DNA from: Fodinicurvata sediminis DSM 21159
GTDB taxonomy: Bacteria; Pseudomonadota; Alphaproteobacteria; Kiloniellales; DSM-21159
DNA length: 64,000 nt
Direction of reading: 5' to 3'
Assembly: GCF_000420625.1 (NCBI RefSeq)
Contig: NZ_ATVH01000013.1
Span: 124,001 to 188,000, forward strand
Shown here piece by piece: positions 54,460 through 63,832 of this stretch (position 1 is the first letter of the stretch; every line of letters starts with the position of its first letter). The translations under genes were made by a program, and so were the position numbers. The notes under the pieces were generated by a model. It searched no databases. It was not told the origin of the DNA and saw only the letters and a list, made by a program, of their open reading frames with translations.

Positions 54460-55731
54460 ATGTCCAAGGCCAGAGGCGACCAGGAGAGCGCTACGAAGGA
54501 ACAGCGAACCTCTCAAGAGGACAGCCCCCATCCAGGCATGGGCTTTGCCGAGTTCGTCACCATCGTGGCTGCTATGATGGCCGTGAATGCCCTTGCCATT
54601 GACATCATGCTGCCGGCCCTGCCCTCCATCGGCAACAGTCTGAACGTCACCGAGGAGAATCGCATCCAGCTGGTGATCACCGCCTACCTGATCGGTTTCG
54701 GTTTCACACAGCTGTTCTACGGCACCCTTTCGGACCGTTATGGGCGCAAACCCATCCTGATCGCGGGGCTTCTGATCTATGCCCTGTTCGGCGCCCTCTC
54801 GGTCATTGCCACCTCCTTTGAACAGGTGCTCTTTGCCCGCCTGATGCAGGGCGTTGGCGCCGCGGCCAGCCGGGTCATCGCCCTGTCCCTAGTACGCGAC
54901 TGCTATGGGGGCCGTCGCATGGCCAAGGTCATGTCCCTGGTCATGATCGTCTTCATCGCCGTACCCGTGGTCGCCCCGTCCCTCGGGCAGATCCTCGTGC
55001 TCCTCGGACCCTGGCGCCTTATCTTCGCGGTCCTGACGGTCATGGGACTCGTCCTCATCCTCTGGACCCTGCTGCGTCTGCCCGAAACTCTGCCGCGCGA
55101 GCGGCGTATCGCCATTTCTCCCAAATCCATCGCCACCTCCTTCCGCATTGTCCTGACCACACGCATCACCGTGGGCTATGCCCTGGCGGCCACGGTGGTG
55201 ATGGGCAGCCTGTTCGGATTCATCAATTCCTCGCAGCAGATCTTCGTCGACGTCTTCGAAATCGGTGCCATATTTCCGCTGGCATTCGCCTCGATCGCAC
55301 TCTTCATGGCCATGGCCTCGGTCACCAATTCGCGTATCGTCGAGCGCCTGGGCATGCGCCGGGTCTCGCATTCTGCCCTGCTGCTCTTCACGGCCGCCGG
55401 AATCGTCCACAGCCTGATCAATCTGCTCGGCTTGGAGACCGTCTGGTTGTTCATTGCCATGCAGGCCATCACCATGTTCGCCTTCGGCCTGGTCATGCCG
55501 AATTTCAATTCCATCGCCATGGACCCCGTGGGCCAGGTTGCGGGCACCGCCTCCTCCTTCCTGGGGTTCATCACCACCCTGGGCGGCGCCCTTCTCGGCT
55601 ATTTCATCGGACAGGCCTTCAACGGCACGCCGCTGCCCATGGCTCTGGGCTTTGCCGGACTGGGCATTGCATCGACCATGATCGTTCTGGTTACCGAGAA
55701 GGGGCGCCTGTTTCGCGGCGTCTACGACTGA
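54460..55731 (+). CDS. Bcr/CflA-type MFS multidrug efflux transporter
   Basis: A 423-residue protein. ATG 54460 with AAGGAACC upstream is chosen; an open frame extends to 54301. The Bcr/CflA hallmark ALAIDIMLPALPSIGNSL is in helix 1, motif A is GTLSDRYGRKPILIAG, and helix 5 has VAPSLGQILVLLGPWRLIF. A hydrophilic N-terminus of about 30 residues precedes helix 1. It differs from the one at 10226-11428, so the cell has at least two such pumps. It is divergent from the radical SAM gene. Confidence 0.88.
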   Translation: MSKARGDQESATKEQRTSQEDSPHPGMGFAEFVTIVAAMMAVNALAIDIMLPALPSIGNSLNVTEENRIQLVITAYLIGFGFTQLFYGTLSDRYGRKPILIAGLLIYALFGALSVIATSFEQVLFARLMQGVGAAASRVIALSLVRDCYGGRRMAKVMSLVMIVFIAVPVVAPSLGQILVLLGPWRLIFAVLTVMGLVLILWTLLRLPETLPRERRIAISPKSIATSFRIVLTTRITVGYALAATVVMGSLFGFINSSQQIFVDVFEIGAIFPLAFASIALFMAMASVTNSRIVERLGMRRVSHSALLLFTAAGIVHSLINLLGLETVWLFIAMQAITMFAFGLVMPNFNSIAMDPVGQVAGTASSFLGFITTLGGALLGYFIGQAFNGTPLPMALGFAGLGIASTMIVLVTEKGRLFRGVYD

Positions 55732-55918
55732 GAAGCTTCTGGCCTCCAGGGGCTGGCCGGAGATTTAATGTCGCCGGGGATTAATTTTGATGGCGCGGCT
55801 TGTTATGCAGGCGGCTTTGCGGCAAGTTTGCGGCGCCGAATTGCATGACATGAACAGACGGTCGAAGCCCGGCCTACCCATATAGCGAGGGCGCCGGATT
55901 TCCGGGGAGAAACAGCGT

Positions 55919-57319
55919 ATGAGCAAGGAACAGAGCTACGACTTGGTTGTGATCGGCGGCGGGCCGGGCGGATATGTCTGCGCCATTCGGGCCGCGCAAC
56001 TGGGTATGAAGGTGGCCTGCGTGGAAAAACGCGAAACCCTGGGTGGCACCTGCCTCAACATCGGCTGCATCCCCTCCAAGGCATTGCTCCAGGCCTCGGA
56101 AAAGTACGAAGAGGCCCAACATGGCCTGGGGGCTTTCGGAGTCAAGGTGGACAAGCTTTCACTCGACCTTCCGGGCATGATGGGTCACAAGGATTCCGTG
56201 GTGGAAGCCAACGTGAAGGGCATCGAATTCCTCTTCAAGAAGCACAAGATCGACTGGCTCAAGGGGACAGGCGAGATCACCGGCAAGGGTGAAGTCACGG
56301 TCGACGGCAAGACCAAGGTCGAGGCCAAGAGCATCGTCATCGCCACCGGCTCCGGCCACATGGACCTGCCCGGCCTGGAGGTCGACGAGAAGCGCATTGT
56401 GTCTTCGACCGGCGCGCTTTCGCTGTCCAAGGTGCCCAAGCACATGGTCGTGGTCGGCGGTGGTTACATCGGTCTTGAGATGGGTTCGGTCTGGCAGAGG
56501 CTGGGCGCTGAAGTCACGGTGGTGGAATTCCTGGACCGCCTGGTCCCGGGCATGGACAGCGATATCTCCAAGCAGTTCAAGCGCACGCTGTCCAAGCAGG
56601 GCATGAAGTTCAAGCTGTCCACCAAGGTCACCGGCGCCAAGGTGAACAAGACCAACATCAAGCTGCAGGTCGAACCGGCCAAGGGCGGCGACGGCGAGGA
56701 AATCACCTGTGACAGCGTCCTGGTGGCCATCGGCCGCAAGCCCCATACGGAAGGCCTGGGACTGGACAAGGTCGGCGTGGAACTCGACGAGCGCGGGCGC
56801 GTGCGAACGGATGGCCATTTCGCCACCTCGATCGAGGGCATCTATGCCATCGGGGACGTCATCGAGGGGCCGATGTTGGCTCACAAGGCCGAGGAGGAAG
56901 GCGTCGCCATTGCCGAAATCCTGGCCGGCCAGAAAGGCCATGTGAACTACGAGACCGTGCCCGGCATCGTCTACACCTGGCCGGAAGTGGCCTCGGTCGG
57001 CAAGACAGAGGACACTCTCAAGGAAGAGGGTGTGGACTACAACGTGGGTAAGTTCCCCTTTAGCGCAAACGGGCGCGCCCGGGCGATGAACGCCACCGAG
57101 GGCTTCGTGAAAGTGCTGGCCGACAAGGCCACCGATCGCCTGCTGGGCGCGCACATCATTGGTCCGGATGCGGGAAGCCTGGTCCACGAAGCCGTCATCA
57201 CGATGGAATTCGGTGGTTCGGCCGAGGATCTGGCGCGCGCCTTCCACGGCCATCCGACCCTGAACGAAGCGGTCAAGGAGGCAGCTCTGGCCGTCCATGG
57301 ACGGCCGCTGCACACCTGA
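55919..57319 (+). CDS. lpdA: Dihydrolipoyl dehydrogenase (E3)
   Basis: The 466-residue protein has DLVVIGGGPGGYVCAIRAAQ at the N-terminus, the redox-active GGTCLNIGCIPSKALLQ, VGGGYIGLEMGSVWQRLG, IYAIGDVIEGPMLAHKAEEE and the catalytic HPTLNE (His about 445, Glu about 450). It re-oxidises lipoamide of the 2-oxo acid dehydrogenase complexes. No E1 or E2 gene adjoins it. GGGGAG lies 8 nt before the ATG. Compare the paralogue at 1111-2547, where this His is replaced. Confidence 0.94.
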   Translation: MSKEQSYDLVVIGGGPGGYVCAIRAAQLGMKVACVEKRETLGGTCLNIGCIPSKALLQASEKYEEAQHGLGAFGVKVDKLSLDLPGMMGHKDSVVEANVKGIEFLFKKHKIDWLKGTGEITGKGEVTVDGKTKVEAKSIVIATGSGHMDLPGLEVDEKRIVSSTGALSLSKVPKHMVVVGGGYIGLEMGSVWQRLGAEVTVVEFLDRLVPGMDSDISKQFKRTLSKQGMKFKLSTKVTGAKVNKTNIKLQVEPAKGGDGEEITCDSVLVAIGRKPHTEGLGLDKVGVELDERGRVRTDGHFATSIEGIYAIGDVIEGPMLAHKAEEEGVAIAEILAGQKGHVNYETVPGIVYTWPEVASVGKTEDTLKEEGVDYNVGKFPFSANGRARAMNATEGFVKVLADKATDRLLGAHIIGPDAGSLVHEAVITMEFGGSAEDLARAFHGHPTLNEAVKEAALAVHGRPLHT

Positions 57320-57325
57320 TGAACG

Positions 57326-57637
57326 CTACTCCTCGGCTGCCGACGTGCGCGCCGCGAAACGGTCCATTTTCTGGGCCAGCTTGATGTCCAGATCGGTCAC
57401 ACCGCCAGCGTCATGGGTTGACAGGGTGATGTCAACGCGGTTGTAAACATTGAACCACTCGGGATGGTGATCCATCTTTTCTGCAGCCATGGCCACACGG
57501 GACATGAATCCCCAGGCCTCATTGAAAGACTTGAACCGGTAGGATTTGGCAATCGCGTCCCGCCCATCGACTTCCTGCCAGCCCGGCAGGTCGGCAAGGG
57601 CGGACTTGCGGGCATCGTCTTGAAGTTTCTCGCGCAT
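57326..57637 (-). CDS. 4a-hydroxytetrahydrobiopterin dehydratase
   Basis: A 103-residue protein of the PCD/DCoH family. The active-site pattern is [20 protein letters not shown], followed by [20 protein letters not shown], and a preceding [17 protein letters not shown]. The enzyme recycles pterin after aromatic amino acid hydroxylases; in bacteria without such an enzyme it may serve in molybdopterin or other pterin chemistry. It converges with lpdA, with stops 6 bp apart, and is divergent from the metallopeptidase gene. Confidence 0.92.
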   Translation of the reverse strand: MREKLQDDARKSALADLPGWQEVDGRDAIAKSYRFKSFNEAWGFMSRVAMAAEKMDHHPEWFNVYNRVDITLSTHDAGGVTDLDIKLAQKMDRFAARTSAAEE

Positions 57638-57735
57638 GGTCTCTGCCTGTTTCCTTTGTGTCTCGACAAGGCTCAGGTGGCGGTGCCAAGCTCTCCGGTC
57701 AAGGAACGGTTTTTATGCTCTTGAAGAGACAGTTG

Positions 57736-58149
57736 ATGAGCCAGTCTGAACTTTTGCACAGCTTCGGCGCACCGCCCAGCCTTCCCGATATGGAAAGCAT
57801 GGCCAGGGAAGCCTTGATGGCAATTCCCCTGGAACTGCGGCGCTTTACCGGAGACGTCGCCATTCGGGTCGAGGATTTCCCGGATGAACAGGTTCTAGAG
57901 GCCATGGACCTTGAATCACCCTTCGACCTGCTGGGGCTCTACCAGGGTGTGGATCTGACGCGTCGCGGGGTCAGTGACCAGCCCGAAGATCTTGACATGA
58001 TCTTCCTCTACCGTCGCCCCATCCTGGATTACTGGTGCGAAAGCGAGGAAGACCTGACACGCATCGTCCGACATGTCCTGATCCATGAAATCGGCCATCA
58101 TTTCGGCCTTTCGGATGAGGACATGGAGCGCATAGAACAGTCGCCCTGA
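57736..58149 (+). CDS. Minimal zinc metallopeptidase family protein
   Basis: The 137-residue protein has the zincin motif HVLIHEIGHHFGLSDEDMER (HExxHxxGxxD), with the third ligand in the D/E-rich helix, and RFTGDVAIRVEDFPDE and LLGLYQGVDLTRR upstream. It belongs to the family of small zincin-like proteins common in Alphaproteobacteria and Actinobacteria. No substrate is known. ATG 57736 follows GAAGAG; earlier ATG 57715 and the open frame to 57658 are alternatives. Confidence 0.85.
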   Translation: MSQSELLHSFGAPPSLPDMESMAREALMAIPLELRRFTGDVAIRVEDFPDEQVLEAMDLESPFDLLGLYQGVDLTRRGVSDQPEDLDMIFLYRRPILDYWCESEEDLTRIVRHVLIHEIGHHFGLSDEDMERIEQSP

Positions 58150-58166
58150 CCGCAATGGCAGGCACT

Positions 58167-58187
58167 GAAGCCCCTTCGCGGGGGTTT
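58167..58187 (+). terminator. Small hairpin after the metallopeptidase gene
   Basis: Four C-G pairs (cccc 58171-58174 with gggg) surround a TTCGC loop and are followed by GTTT. It is short and not very stable, and is recorded as a possible terminator only. Confidence 0.3.
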
Positions 58188-58279
58188 GCCGGGTGGTCGC
58201 CAAGCAGATCTCGAAGCTGTGGGACTGCACGGCAGTATGAAAATCGGTTAGACCTGTCCTGAAACAGCTTCGAGGATTC

Positions 58280-60973
58280 ATGGCGACACCCTCCCAAAAG
58301 ACCCTTGGCCCAGGAAAGGCGGAAAGCCTGCGTGATCTCGTGTCCAGGCTGCCAGCGCATGGCGGCCGCACCGCGATCGCATCGGTACAGGGAGAGTCCG
58401 TTACCTCCATCAGCTATGCGGATCTGGGCGATCAGGCCGAGACCCTGGCCCGGGCCCTTTTGGCGGAAGGCCTGGGTGCCGACGATCACGTCCTGCTGTT
58501 CGGCCCAAATTCCATCGACTGGGCCGTGGTGCGCCTGGCATTGGCCTGCCTCGGCGCCGTCACGGTCGCCCTGGACGATCTGACGAGCGATGTCGAACTG
58601 GAGGTTCTGGTCCCTGATTCCGGTGCCAAGGCCGCTTTTCTTGCCGAAGGTCATGTGGAGCGCGTTCGCGGCGTAGCCGACAGACAGGAACTCGATCTCA
58701 AACTCTTTCGCCTGGACGGAATCGGGGCCAGTCCCGACAGTCCCCGGCACTGGCAGGAGCTGCAGGCAGGCTCCAGCAGCGCTCTCCCGCCCCTGGACCC
58801 GGATGATCCGCAGATGCTGGTCTACACCTCCGGCACGACGGGAACGCCCAAGAGCTTCTACCTCAGCCATGCCAATGTGCTGCACAATGTCCATGCCCTT
58901 CTGGAACAGAGGGTGGTCGCCCCGCGCGACCGGGTGCTGCTGCCCTTGCCGCTGCATCACGTCTTTCCCCTGACCATCGGGCTGCTGACCGCCCTGTCCG
59001 GGGGCAGTACCCTGGTGCTGCCGGAAGGGGTCTCGGGACAGCAGATCATGACCGCGCTGCGCATCGGGCGCGTCAGTGCCGTAGTCGGTGTTCCCAAACT
59101 CTACGCCGCGCTTTATTCCGGAATCCGCAGTCGTGTCGACTCTTCGGGGCTGCCTGCACGCCTGCTGTTTCGCATGCTCTTTGCGCTTTCCTACGGCTTG
59201 CGCCGCTACGCCGGCCTCAGGGTCGGACGGCAGCTGTTCCGCAGCCTGCATCGACGGCTTGCCCCGAACCTCTGGCTGCTCGCCTCGGGCGGGGCCCGCT
59301 TCGAGCCGGACCTGATCTGGAATCTGGAAAGCCTGGGCTGGGACACCCGCAGTGGATGGGGCCTTGCGGAAACCTCCTCGATCCTGACCAACAATGGTGG
59401 CGGGCGTCACAAGAAGATTGGCACCGAGGGGCGTGTGCTGAAAGGCATGGACCTGCGTGTCGCGGACGCCGATGAGCATGGCGTTGGAGAACTGCAGGCA
59501 CGCGGTCCGTCCCTCTTCCAGGGATATCGCAACCACGAACAGGCCAACGCCGAAGCCTTCACAGAGGATGGCTGGTTCCGGACTGGCGATCTGGGGAACA
59601 TCGACAGCCAGGGCTTTGTAACCATCCAGGGCCGGGTCAAGGAGATGATTGTCCTGGGTGGCGGCAAGAACGTCTTTCCCGAGGAAGTCGAGAAGGTCTA
59701 TGTCCAGCATCCGGCCATCGAGGAAATCGCGATCCTGGAGCAGAACGACTCCCTGGTCGCCCTGGTGGTCCCCAATCAGGCCGAAATCGGGCGCGGCAAC
59801 AACCTTCAGATCGACCAGGTCATCCGTATCGCACTCAGCGAACAGGGCCAGGGCCTGGCCCCCTATCAACGCCCGACCGGCTTTGCCATCAGCCGCGAAG
59901 CCCTGCCGCGCACCCGGCTTGGCAAATATCAGCGTTTCAAGTTGCCCGAGCTCTACCGGAAGGCCCGCGCCGGCATCACCGCGCGAGCGGACTCCTCCCT
60001 CGACGAAGCCGACCGCGCCCTGCTCGACAGTCCTCCCGCCGGCGAGATCTTCAGCTACATGAAGGCGCGTTACGCGGACCGGCCCGTGGATCTGGACGCA
60101 TCCCTGCAACTGGACCTGGGCATCGATTCCCTGGAATGGGTGACACTTGCGCTTGAACTGGAGCACCGCTTCGGTTTCCAGCTGTCCAACGAGGAAGCGG
60201 GCGAGATCGGCAGCCTGCGCGAACTTCTGCAAAGAAGCCTGCAGGAGGCCACCGGCAGAGCAGGAGCCGACCAGCCCCGCGAGATTATCGCGCCGCTGTC
60301 CGAGGAGGAACGCCGCTGGCTGGCACCACGCCGCGCGTACGAACAGGTCATTGGTGCCGGTCTCTATGCCGTCGACTGGCTGCTGATGCGCGGACTCTTC
60401 CGCCTGACTGTCCGTGGCGAGGAACACCTGCCCCTCGTCTCTCAGAACCCGACGATCTATATTGCCAACCACGTCAGTGATCTGGACCCTCTGGCCCTAG
60501 CGGCGGCACTTGGCTACCGCAGGCTCTCCCGCGCCTGGTGGAGCGGTGACCAGGGGCGGCTTTTCGGAAGTCGTTCCGGTCGTCTTCTGGCCCGCTCGGC
60601 GCGCATGTTCCCTGTCGATGAACGGCGCCCAACCTCGGCCCTGTCCTTTGCCTTGGAAGTCCTGGAACGGGGCGAATCCGTGATCTGGTTTCCGGAGTCC
60701 TGGCGATCCCCCGATGGGGAGTTGCAGAAATTCCTGCCGGGTATTGGACATCTGGTCTTGAATGCGCCCAAGGAGGTTCAGGTTGTCCCGGCCCGCCTGG
60801 CCGGGACGTTCGAGGCTCTGCCCCGCACGCGCCGCCTGCCCCGTCTCAAGGCGCTTCGCGTCAGCTTCGGGACGCCCATTGCCCGCGAACGCCTGGCCCA
60901 GGCGGAAACGCCTGAAGCCATGGCGGAACTGCTGCGTGGTGAAATGGCGATTCTGCCGAAAAAGCGACGCTGA
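58280..60973 (+). CDS. Three-domain acyl-activating enzyme: AMP ligase, acyl carrier protein, PlsC acyltransferase
   Basis: An 897-residue fusion. The AMP-binding domain (about 1-555) has LVYTSGTTGTPKSFYLSHAN near residue 180, WGLAETSSILTN and the hinge region WFRTGDLGNIDSQGFVTIQG. An acyl-carrier-like domain (about 585-660) has LDLGIDSLEWVTLALELEHR with the phosphopantetheine Ser about 616. An acyltransferase domain (about 690-897) has IYIANHVSDLDPLALAAALG (HX4D) and WFPESWRSPDGELQKFLPG, where motif III is FPES, not FPEG. It would activate a fatty acid, hold it on its own ACP and transfer it to a lysolipid or other acceptor. E. coli Aas has the reverse domain order and no ACP. Confidence 0.82.
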   Translation: MATPSQKTLGPGKAESLRDLVSRLPAHGGRTAIASVQGESVTSISYADLGDQAETLARALLAEGLGADDHVLLFGPNSIDWAVVRLALACLGAVTVALDDLTSDVELEVLVPDSGAKAAFLAEGHVERVRGVADRQELDLKLFRLDGIGASPDSPRHWQELQAGSSSALPPLDPDDPQMLVYTSGTTGTPKSFYLSHANVLHNVHALLEQRVVAPRDRVLLPLPLHHVFPLTIGLLTALSGGSTLVLPEGVSGQQIMTALRIGRVSAVVGVPKLYAALYSGIRSRVDSSGLPARLLFRMLFALSYGLRRYAGLRVGRQLFRSLHRRLAPNLWLLASGGARFEPDLIWNLESLGWDTRSGWGLAETSSILTNNGGGRHKKIGTEGRVLKGMDLRVADADEHGVGELQARGPSLFQGYRNHEQANAEAFTEDGWFRTGDLGNIDSQGFVTIQGRVKEMIVLGGGKNVFPEEVEKVYVQHPAIEEIAILEQNDSLVALVVPNQAEIGRGNNLQIDQVIRIALSEQGQGLAPYQRPTGFAISREALPRTRLGKYQRFKLPELYRKARAGITARADSSLDEADRALLDSPPAGEIFSYMKARYADRPVDLDASLQLDLGIDSLEWVTLALELEHRFGFQLSNEEAGEIGSLRELLQRSLQEATGRAGADQPREIIAPLSEEERRWLAPRRAYEQVIGAGLYAVDWLLMRGLFRLTVRGEEHLPLVSQNPTIYIANHVSDLDPLALAAALGYRRLSRAWWSGDQGRLFGSRSGRLLARSARMFPVDERRPTSALSFALEVLERGESVIWFPESWRSPDGELQKFLPGIGHLVLNAPKEVQVVPARLAGTFEALPRTRRLPRLKALRVSFGTPIARERLAQAETPEAMAELLRGEMAILPKKRR

Positions 60974-61062
60974 CACCCATATTCGGCAGAAACTGGCCCA
61001 AATTTGGCTCGACGTCGATCCAAACAGCCTTTACAGCAGCGGACTCCGAAGGAGAGCAGACC

Positions 61063-62484
61063 ATGACCGAAACGACGCCTAAGCACGTCAACTTCAACGG
61101 CCGGATCGTGATGATCGGTTTCGGCTCGATCGGCCAGGGTGTCCTGCCCCTGCTGCGCCGCCATGTCGGCGTGGCACCGGAGAACATTGTCATCATCAAT
61201 CCCGACCCAGAGCCGGAGCCAATTGCCGCCGAATACGACGCCGCCTACATCACGAAGGGACTTACCCTCGACAATTACCGCGAAGTGCTTGGGCGTTACC
61301 TGGGCGCGGGGGATTTCCTGCTCAATCTCTCGGTGGATGTCTCCTCGGTGGACCTGGCGCGCTATGCCCACGAAGTGGGTGCCCTCTATCTCGACACCTG
61401 CATCGAGCCCTGGCTCGGATCCTATGTCGACGACAATCTCACACCCTCACAGCGGTCGAACTACGCCCTGCGCGAAGAGATGCTGGCCGCACGCCGCGAA
61501 CTGGGCGCCGGCCCAACCGCTGTCATCACCCACGGTGCCAATCCCGGCCTGGTCAATCACTTCGTCAAGGTCGCGCTGCAGGATATTGCCAGGGATCTGG
61601 GCCACAGCCTGCCGGAAGGCCAGAGCCAGCAGAGTTGGAGTGGACTGGCACAGAAGCTGGGCGTCAGCACCATACATATCGCCGAACGCGACACGCAGCG
61701 CAGTCGCACACCCAAGGACGTGGATGAATTCATCAACACCTGGTCCATCGACGGCTTCTACAGTGAAGGCCTTCAGCCGGCAGAGCTGGGCTGGGGCACA
61801 CACGAGAAGGCCCTGCCGGCCGACGGCGCACGCCACGACTTCGGCGCCGATGCAGCCATCTATCTTGAACGCCCTGGCGCTGCCACCCGGGTGCGAACCT
61901 GGACCCCACAGGCCGGACCGATACATGGCTTTCTCATCACCCATAACGAAGCCATCTCGCTGCCCGATTACCTGACACATCGCGAGGATGGCCAGGTCGT
62001 CTATCGCCCCACGGTCCACTATGCCTACCACCCCTGCGACGCCGCGGTGCTCAGCTTGCACGAACTGGCCGGGCGCGGCTGGAAGATGCAATCCCGAAGG
62101 CGGCTGATCGTCGAGGAAGTGACCGATGGCATGGACGAATTGGGTGTCCTGCTGGCGGGCCATGGCAAGAATGCCTACTGGTATGGCTCGCAATTGACCA
62201 TAGAAGAAGCCCGGCGGCTCGTGCCGCACAACAATGCCACCTCCCTGCAGGTGACCGTTGCTGTCCTCGCGGGCCTGGTCTGGGCCATCGAGAACCCCGA
62301 GGCCGGCATTGTCGAGCCCGAGGAACTGGATCACGCACGCATCCTGGAGATCTGTGAACCCTATCTGGGCCGCATGACCGGGGCCTACACCGATTGGACC
62401 CCGCTGACCGGACGCGGGACGCTGTTCCGCGAAGACCTGGACCTGGACGACCCTTGGCAGTTCCACAACGTCCGCGTTGTCTGA
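61063..62484 (+). CDS. hss: Homospermidine synthase
   Basis: The 473-residue protein belongs to the saccharopine-dehydrogenase-like group of bacterial homospermidine synthases. The NAD-binding start is GRIVMIGFGSIGQGVLPLLR; internal markers are ITKGLTLDNYREVLGRYL, DTCIEPWLGSYVDDNL and VITHGANPGLVNHFVK. It makes sym-homospermidine from putrescine. AAGGAG lies 7 nt before the ATG. The gene appears monocistronic, preceded by the acyltransferase fusion and followed by an unrecognised gene. Homospermidine is a usual polyamine of many Alphaproteobacteria. Confidence 0.92.
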   Translation: MTETTPKHVNFNGRIVMIGFGSIGQGVLPLLRRHVGVAPENIVIINPDPEPEPIAAEYDAAYITKGLTLDNYREVLGRYLGAGDFLLNLSVDVSSVDLARYAHEVGALYLDTCIEPWLGSYVDDNLTPSQRSNYALREEMLAARRELGAGPTAVITHGANPGLVNHFVKVALQDIARDLGHSLPEGQSQQSWSGLAQKLGVSTIHIAERDTQRSRTPKDVDEFINTWSIDGFYSEGLQPAELGWGTHEKALPADGARHDFGADAAIYLERPGAATRVRTWTPQAGPIHGFLITHNEAISLPDYLTHREDGQVVYRPTVHYAYHPCDAAVLSLHELAGRGWKMQSRRRLIVEEVTDGMDELGVLLAGHGKNAYWYGSQLTIEEARRLVPHNNATSLQVTVAVLAGLVWAIENPEAGIVEPEELDHARILEICEPYLGRMTGAYTDWTPLTGRGTLFREDLDLDDPWQFHNVRVV

Positions 62485-62650
62485 ACCGGGAACCTCTTCA
62501 CAGAGGACAGAATTTCCCGTCCTCGACAGGCGCCGGGAAAAAGCTGCCGAGTGAACGCTCATTCCCTGAAAGGCGCACAGATAACTCCTTGATTCTTCGT
62601 GGTTCCACGTGAGGGCCGAAACTGGCATCGCTCTTGCTTTCACCACTGGC

Positions 62651-63790
62651 ATGAGCATGGGAATCGAAAGCCAGAACCACATACGCCAGAACGAGCAGGG
62701 TCCGCGCAACTACGGCGCCTACTCCGAGGGTGCGCATCGTCCCGGGGAGATGAAGGTCCCCGAGCATGATGATCTCAGCTTCTGGGACGTCTTGGATGTC
62801 GTCAATCCGCTGCAGCACATTCCGGGCGTCAACATGGCCTATCGGGCCATCACCGGGGACCAGATGGAAGCCCCGGCCCGGATTCTGGGTGGCATGCTCT
62901 ATGGCGGCCCGACCGGCTTCGTCTCGGCCATTGCCAACAGTCTGCTGGAAGAAGGCACTGGACGTGACATGGGCGAGACGGTGATTGCCCAGGTGTTCGG
63001 TGAGGACGCCGCACCCATCGACAAGGGCGGACAGCAATATGCCTCCAACGAATCCGGAAGCCGCAGCGCCGCAGCCGAGCAAGCGCCAGCCCAGATGACC
63101 CAGAGCAACGAGAGCGCGCGTCAGTCGAGTGTGGACACGCGCACCGCCCCTGCCTCAGGATCAGATACAGGAGAATTGACGGGCATGGATGCCTTGCGCG
63201 CCTTTGCCTCGGACCAACAGGCCTCTCCCAGTTCAGCCCAGCAAAGTCATGCCGTACCTGGGAAAAAGTCCGTGCCCGAGGACAAGAAGGACGGAGACTA
63301 TTACGCGCTGAACCCCTCCGCGACTCTGCCGACCACGGCCGCCACAACAGCCAATCCAGCAGACGGCGGCCAGCCGGGCGAGATTCAGCAAGCCCAGGCC
63401 CCCTTGTCGGCCCCTGCGAACCGGAGTACCGGCGGCCCGCCCCCGGCGGACAGTTTCATGCCTCTGGATAGAGGCAGCCTGCGTGGGCGCACGGCAGCCG
63501 CAAGCGAACGTCCACCGCTTCCCGAAAGCGTGAGCGGCGCCGCAGCTGATCAGAAAATGTCGGCGGGCTCGATGCAGGGTGGAGAGACAATGGGCCTGCC
63601 TGGTTCCGCCATGAACGTGATGCCCGGTGAACCCAGGGACGAGAGCCGTCCACTCCCCGCAGCCCCCGGCCTGTCAGCTCCAAACGATTCTGCCTTCCGC
63701 GACATGAATGCCACGGGTCAGACGGGCGGCAACGTGGCCGAACAGATGAAGGCCGCCCTTCTGAAGTACCAGGCCCTGGAGGACGAGTGA
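62651..63790 (+). CDS. Protein with a conserved N-terminal domain and a long low-complexity tail, unknown function
   Basis: About 379 residues. Residues about 30-120 look conserved and folded: DLSFWDVLDVVNPLQHIPGV, AYRAITGDQMEAPARILGGM and LYGGPTGFVSAIANSLLEEG. I have the impression of related alphaproteobacterial hypothetical proteins that share the NPLQHIP and GGPxGF patterns. The rest (about 120-379) is rich in Ser, Ala, Pro, Gln, Gly and Asp, with no predicted fold. The start is uncertain: ATG 62651 lacks a clear ribosome site, and GTG 62609 is in frame upstream. No signal peptide is evident. It is convergent with the next gene. Confidence 0.6.
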   Translation: MSMGIESQNHIRQNEQGPRNYGAYSEGAHRPGEMKVPEHDDLSFWDVLDVVNPLQHIPGVNMAYRAITGDQMEAPARILGGMLYGGPTGFVSAIANSLLEEGTGRDMGETVIAQVFGEDAAPIDKGGQQYASNESGSRSAAAEQAPAQMTQSNESARQSSVDTRTAPASGSDTGELTGMDALRAFASDQQASPSSAQQSHAVPGKKSVPEDKKDGDYYALNPSATLPTTAATTANPADGGQPGEIQQAQAPLSAPANRSTGGPPPADSFMPLDRGSLRGRTAAASERPPLPESVSGAAADQKMSAGSMQGGETMGLPGSAMNVMPGEPRDESRPLPAAPGLSAPNDSAFRDMNATGQTGGNVAEQMKAALLKYQALEDE

Positions 63791-63832
63791 CCCTCTGATC
63801 GGTCTCGTCCTCGCCGCTCCCGGCTCATGCCC

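Noticed and set aside
57971-60472. 833-codon antisense open frame over the acyltransferase fusion
   Set aside because: It is the mirror of a protein with clear domain motifs; no ribosome site or family features support it.
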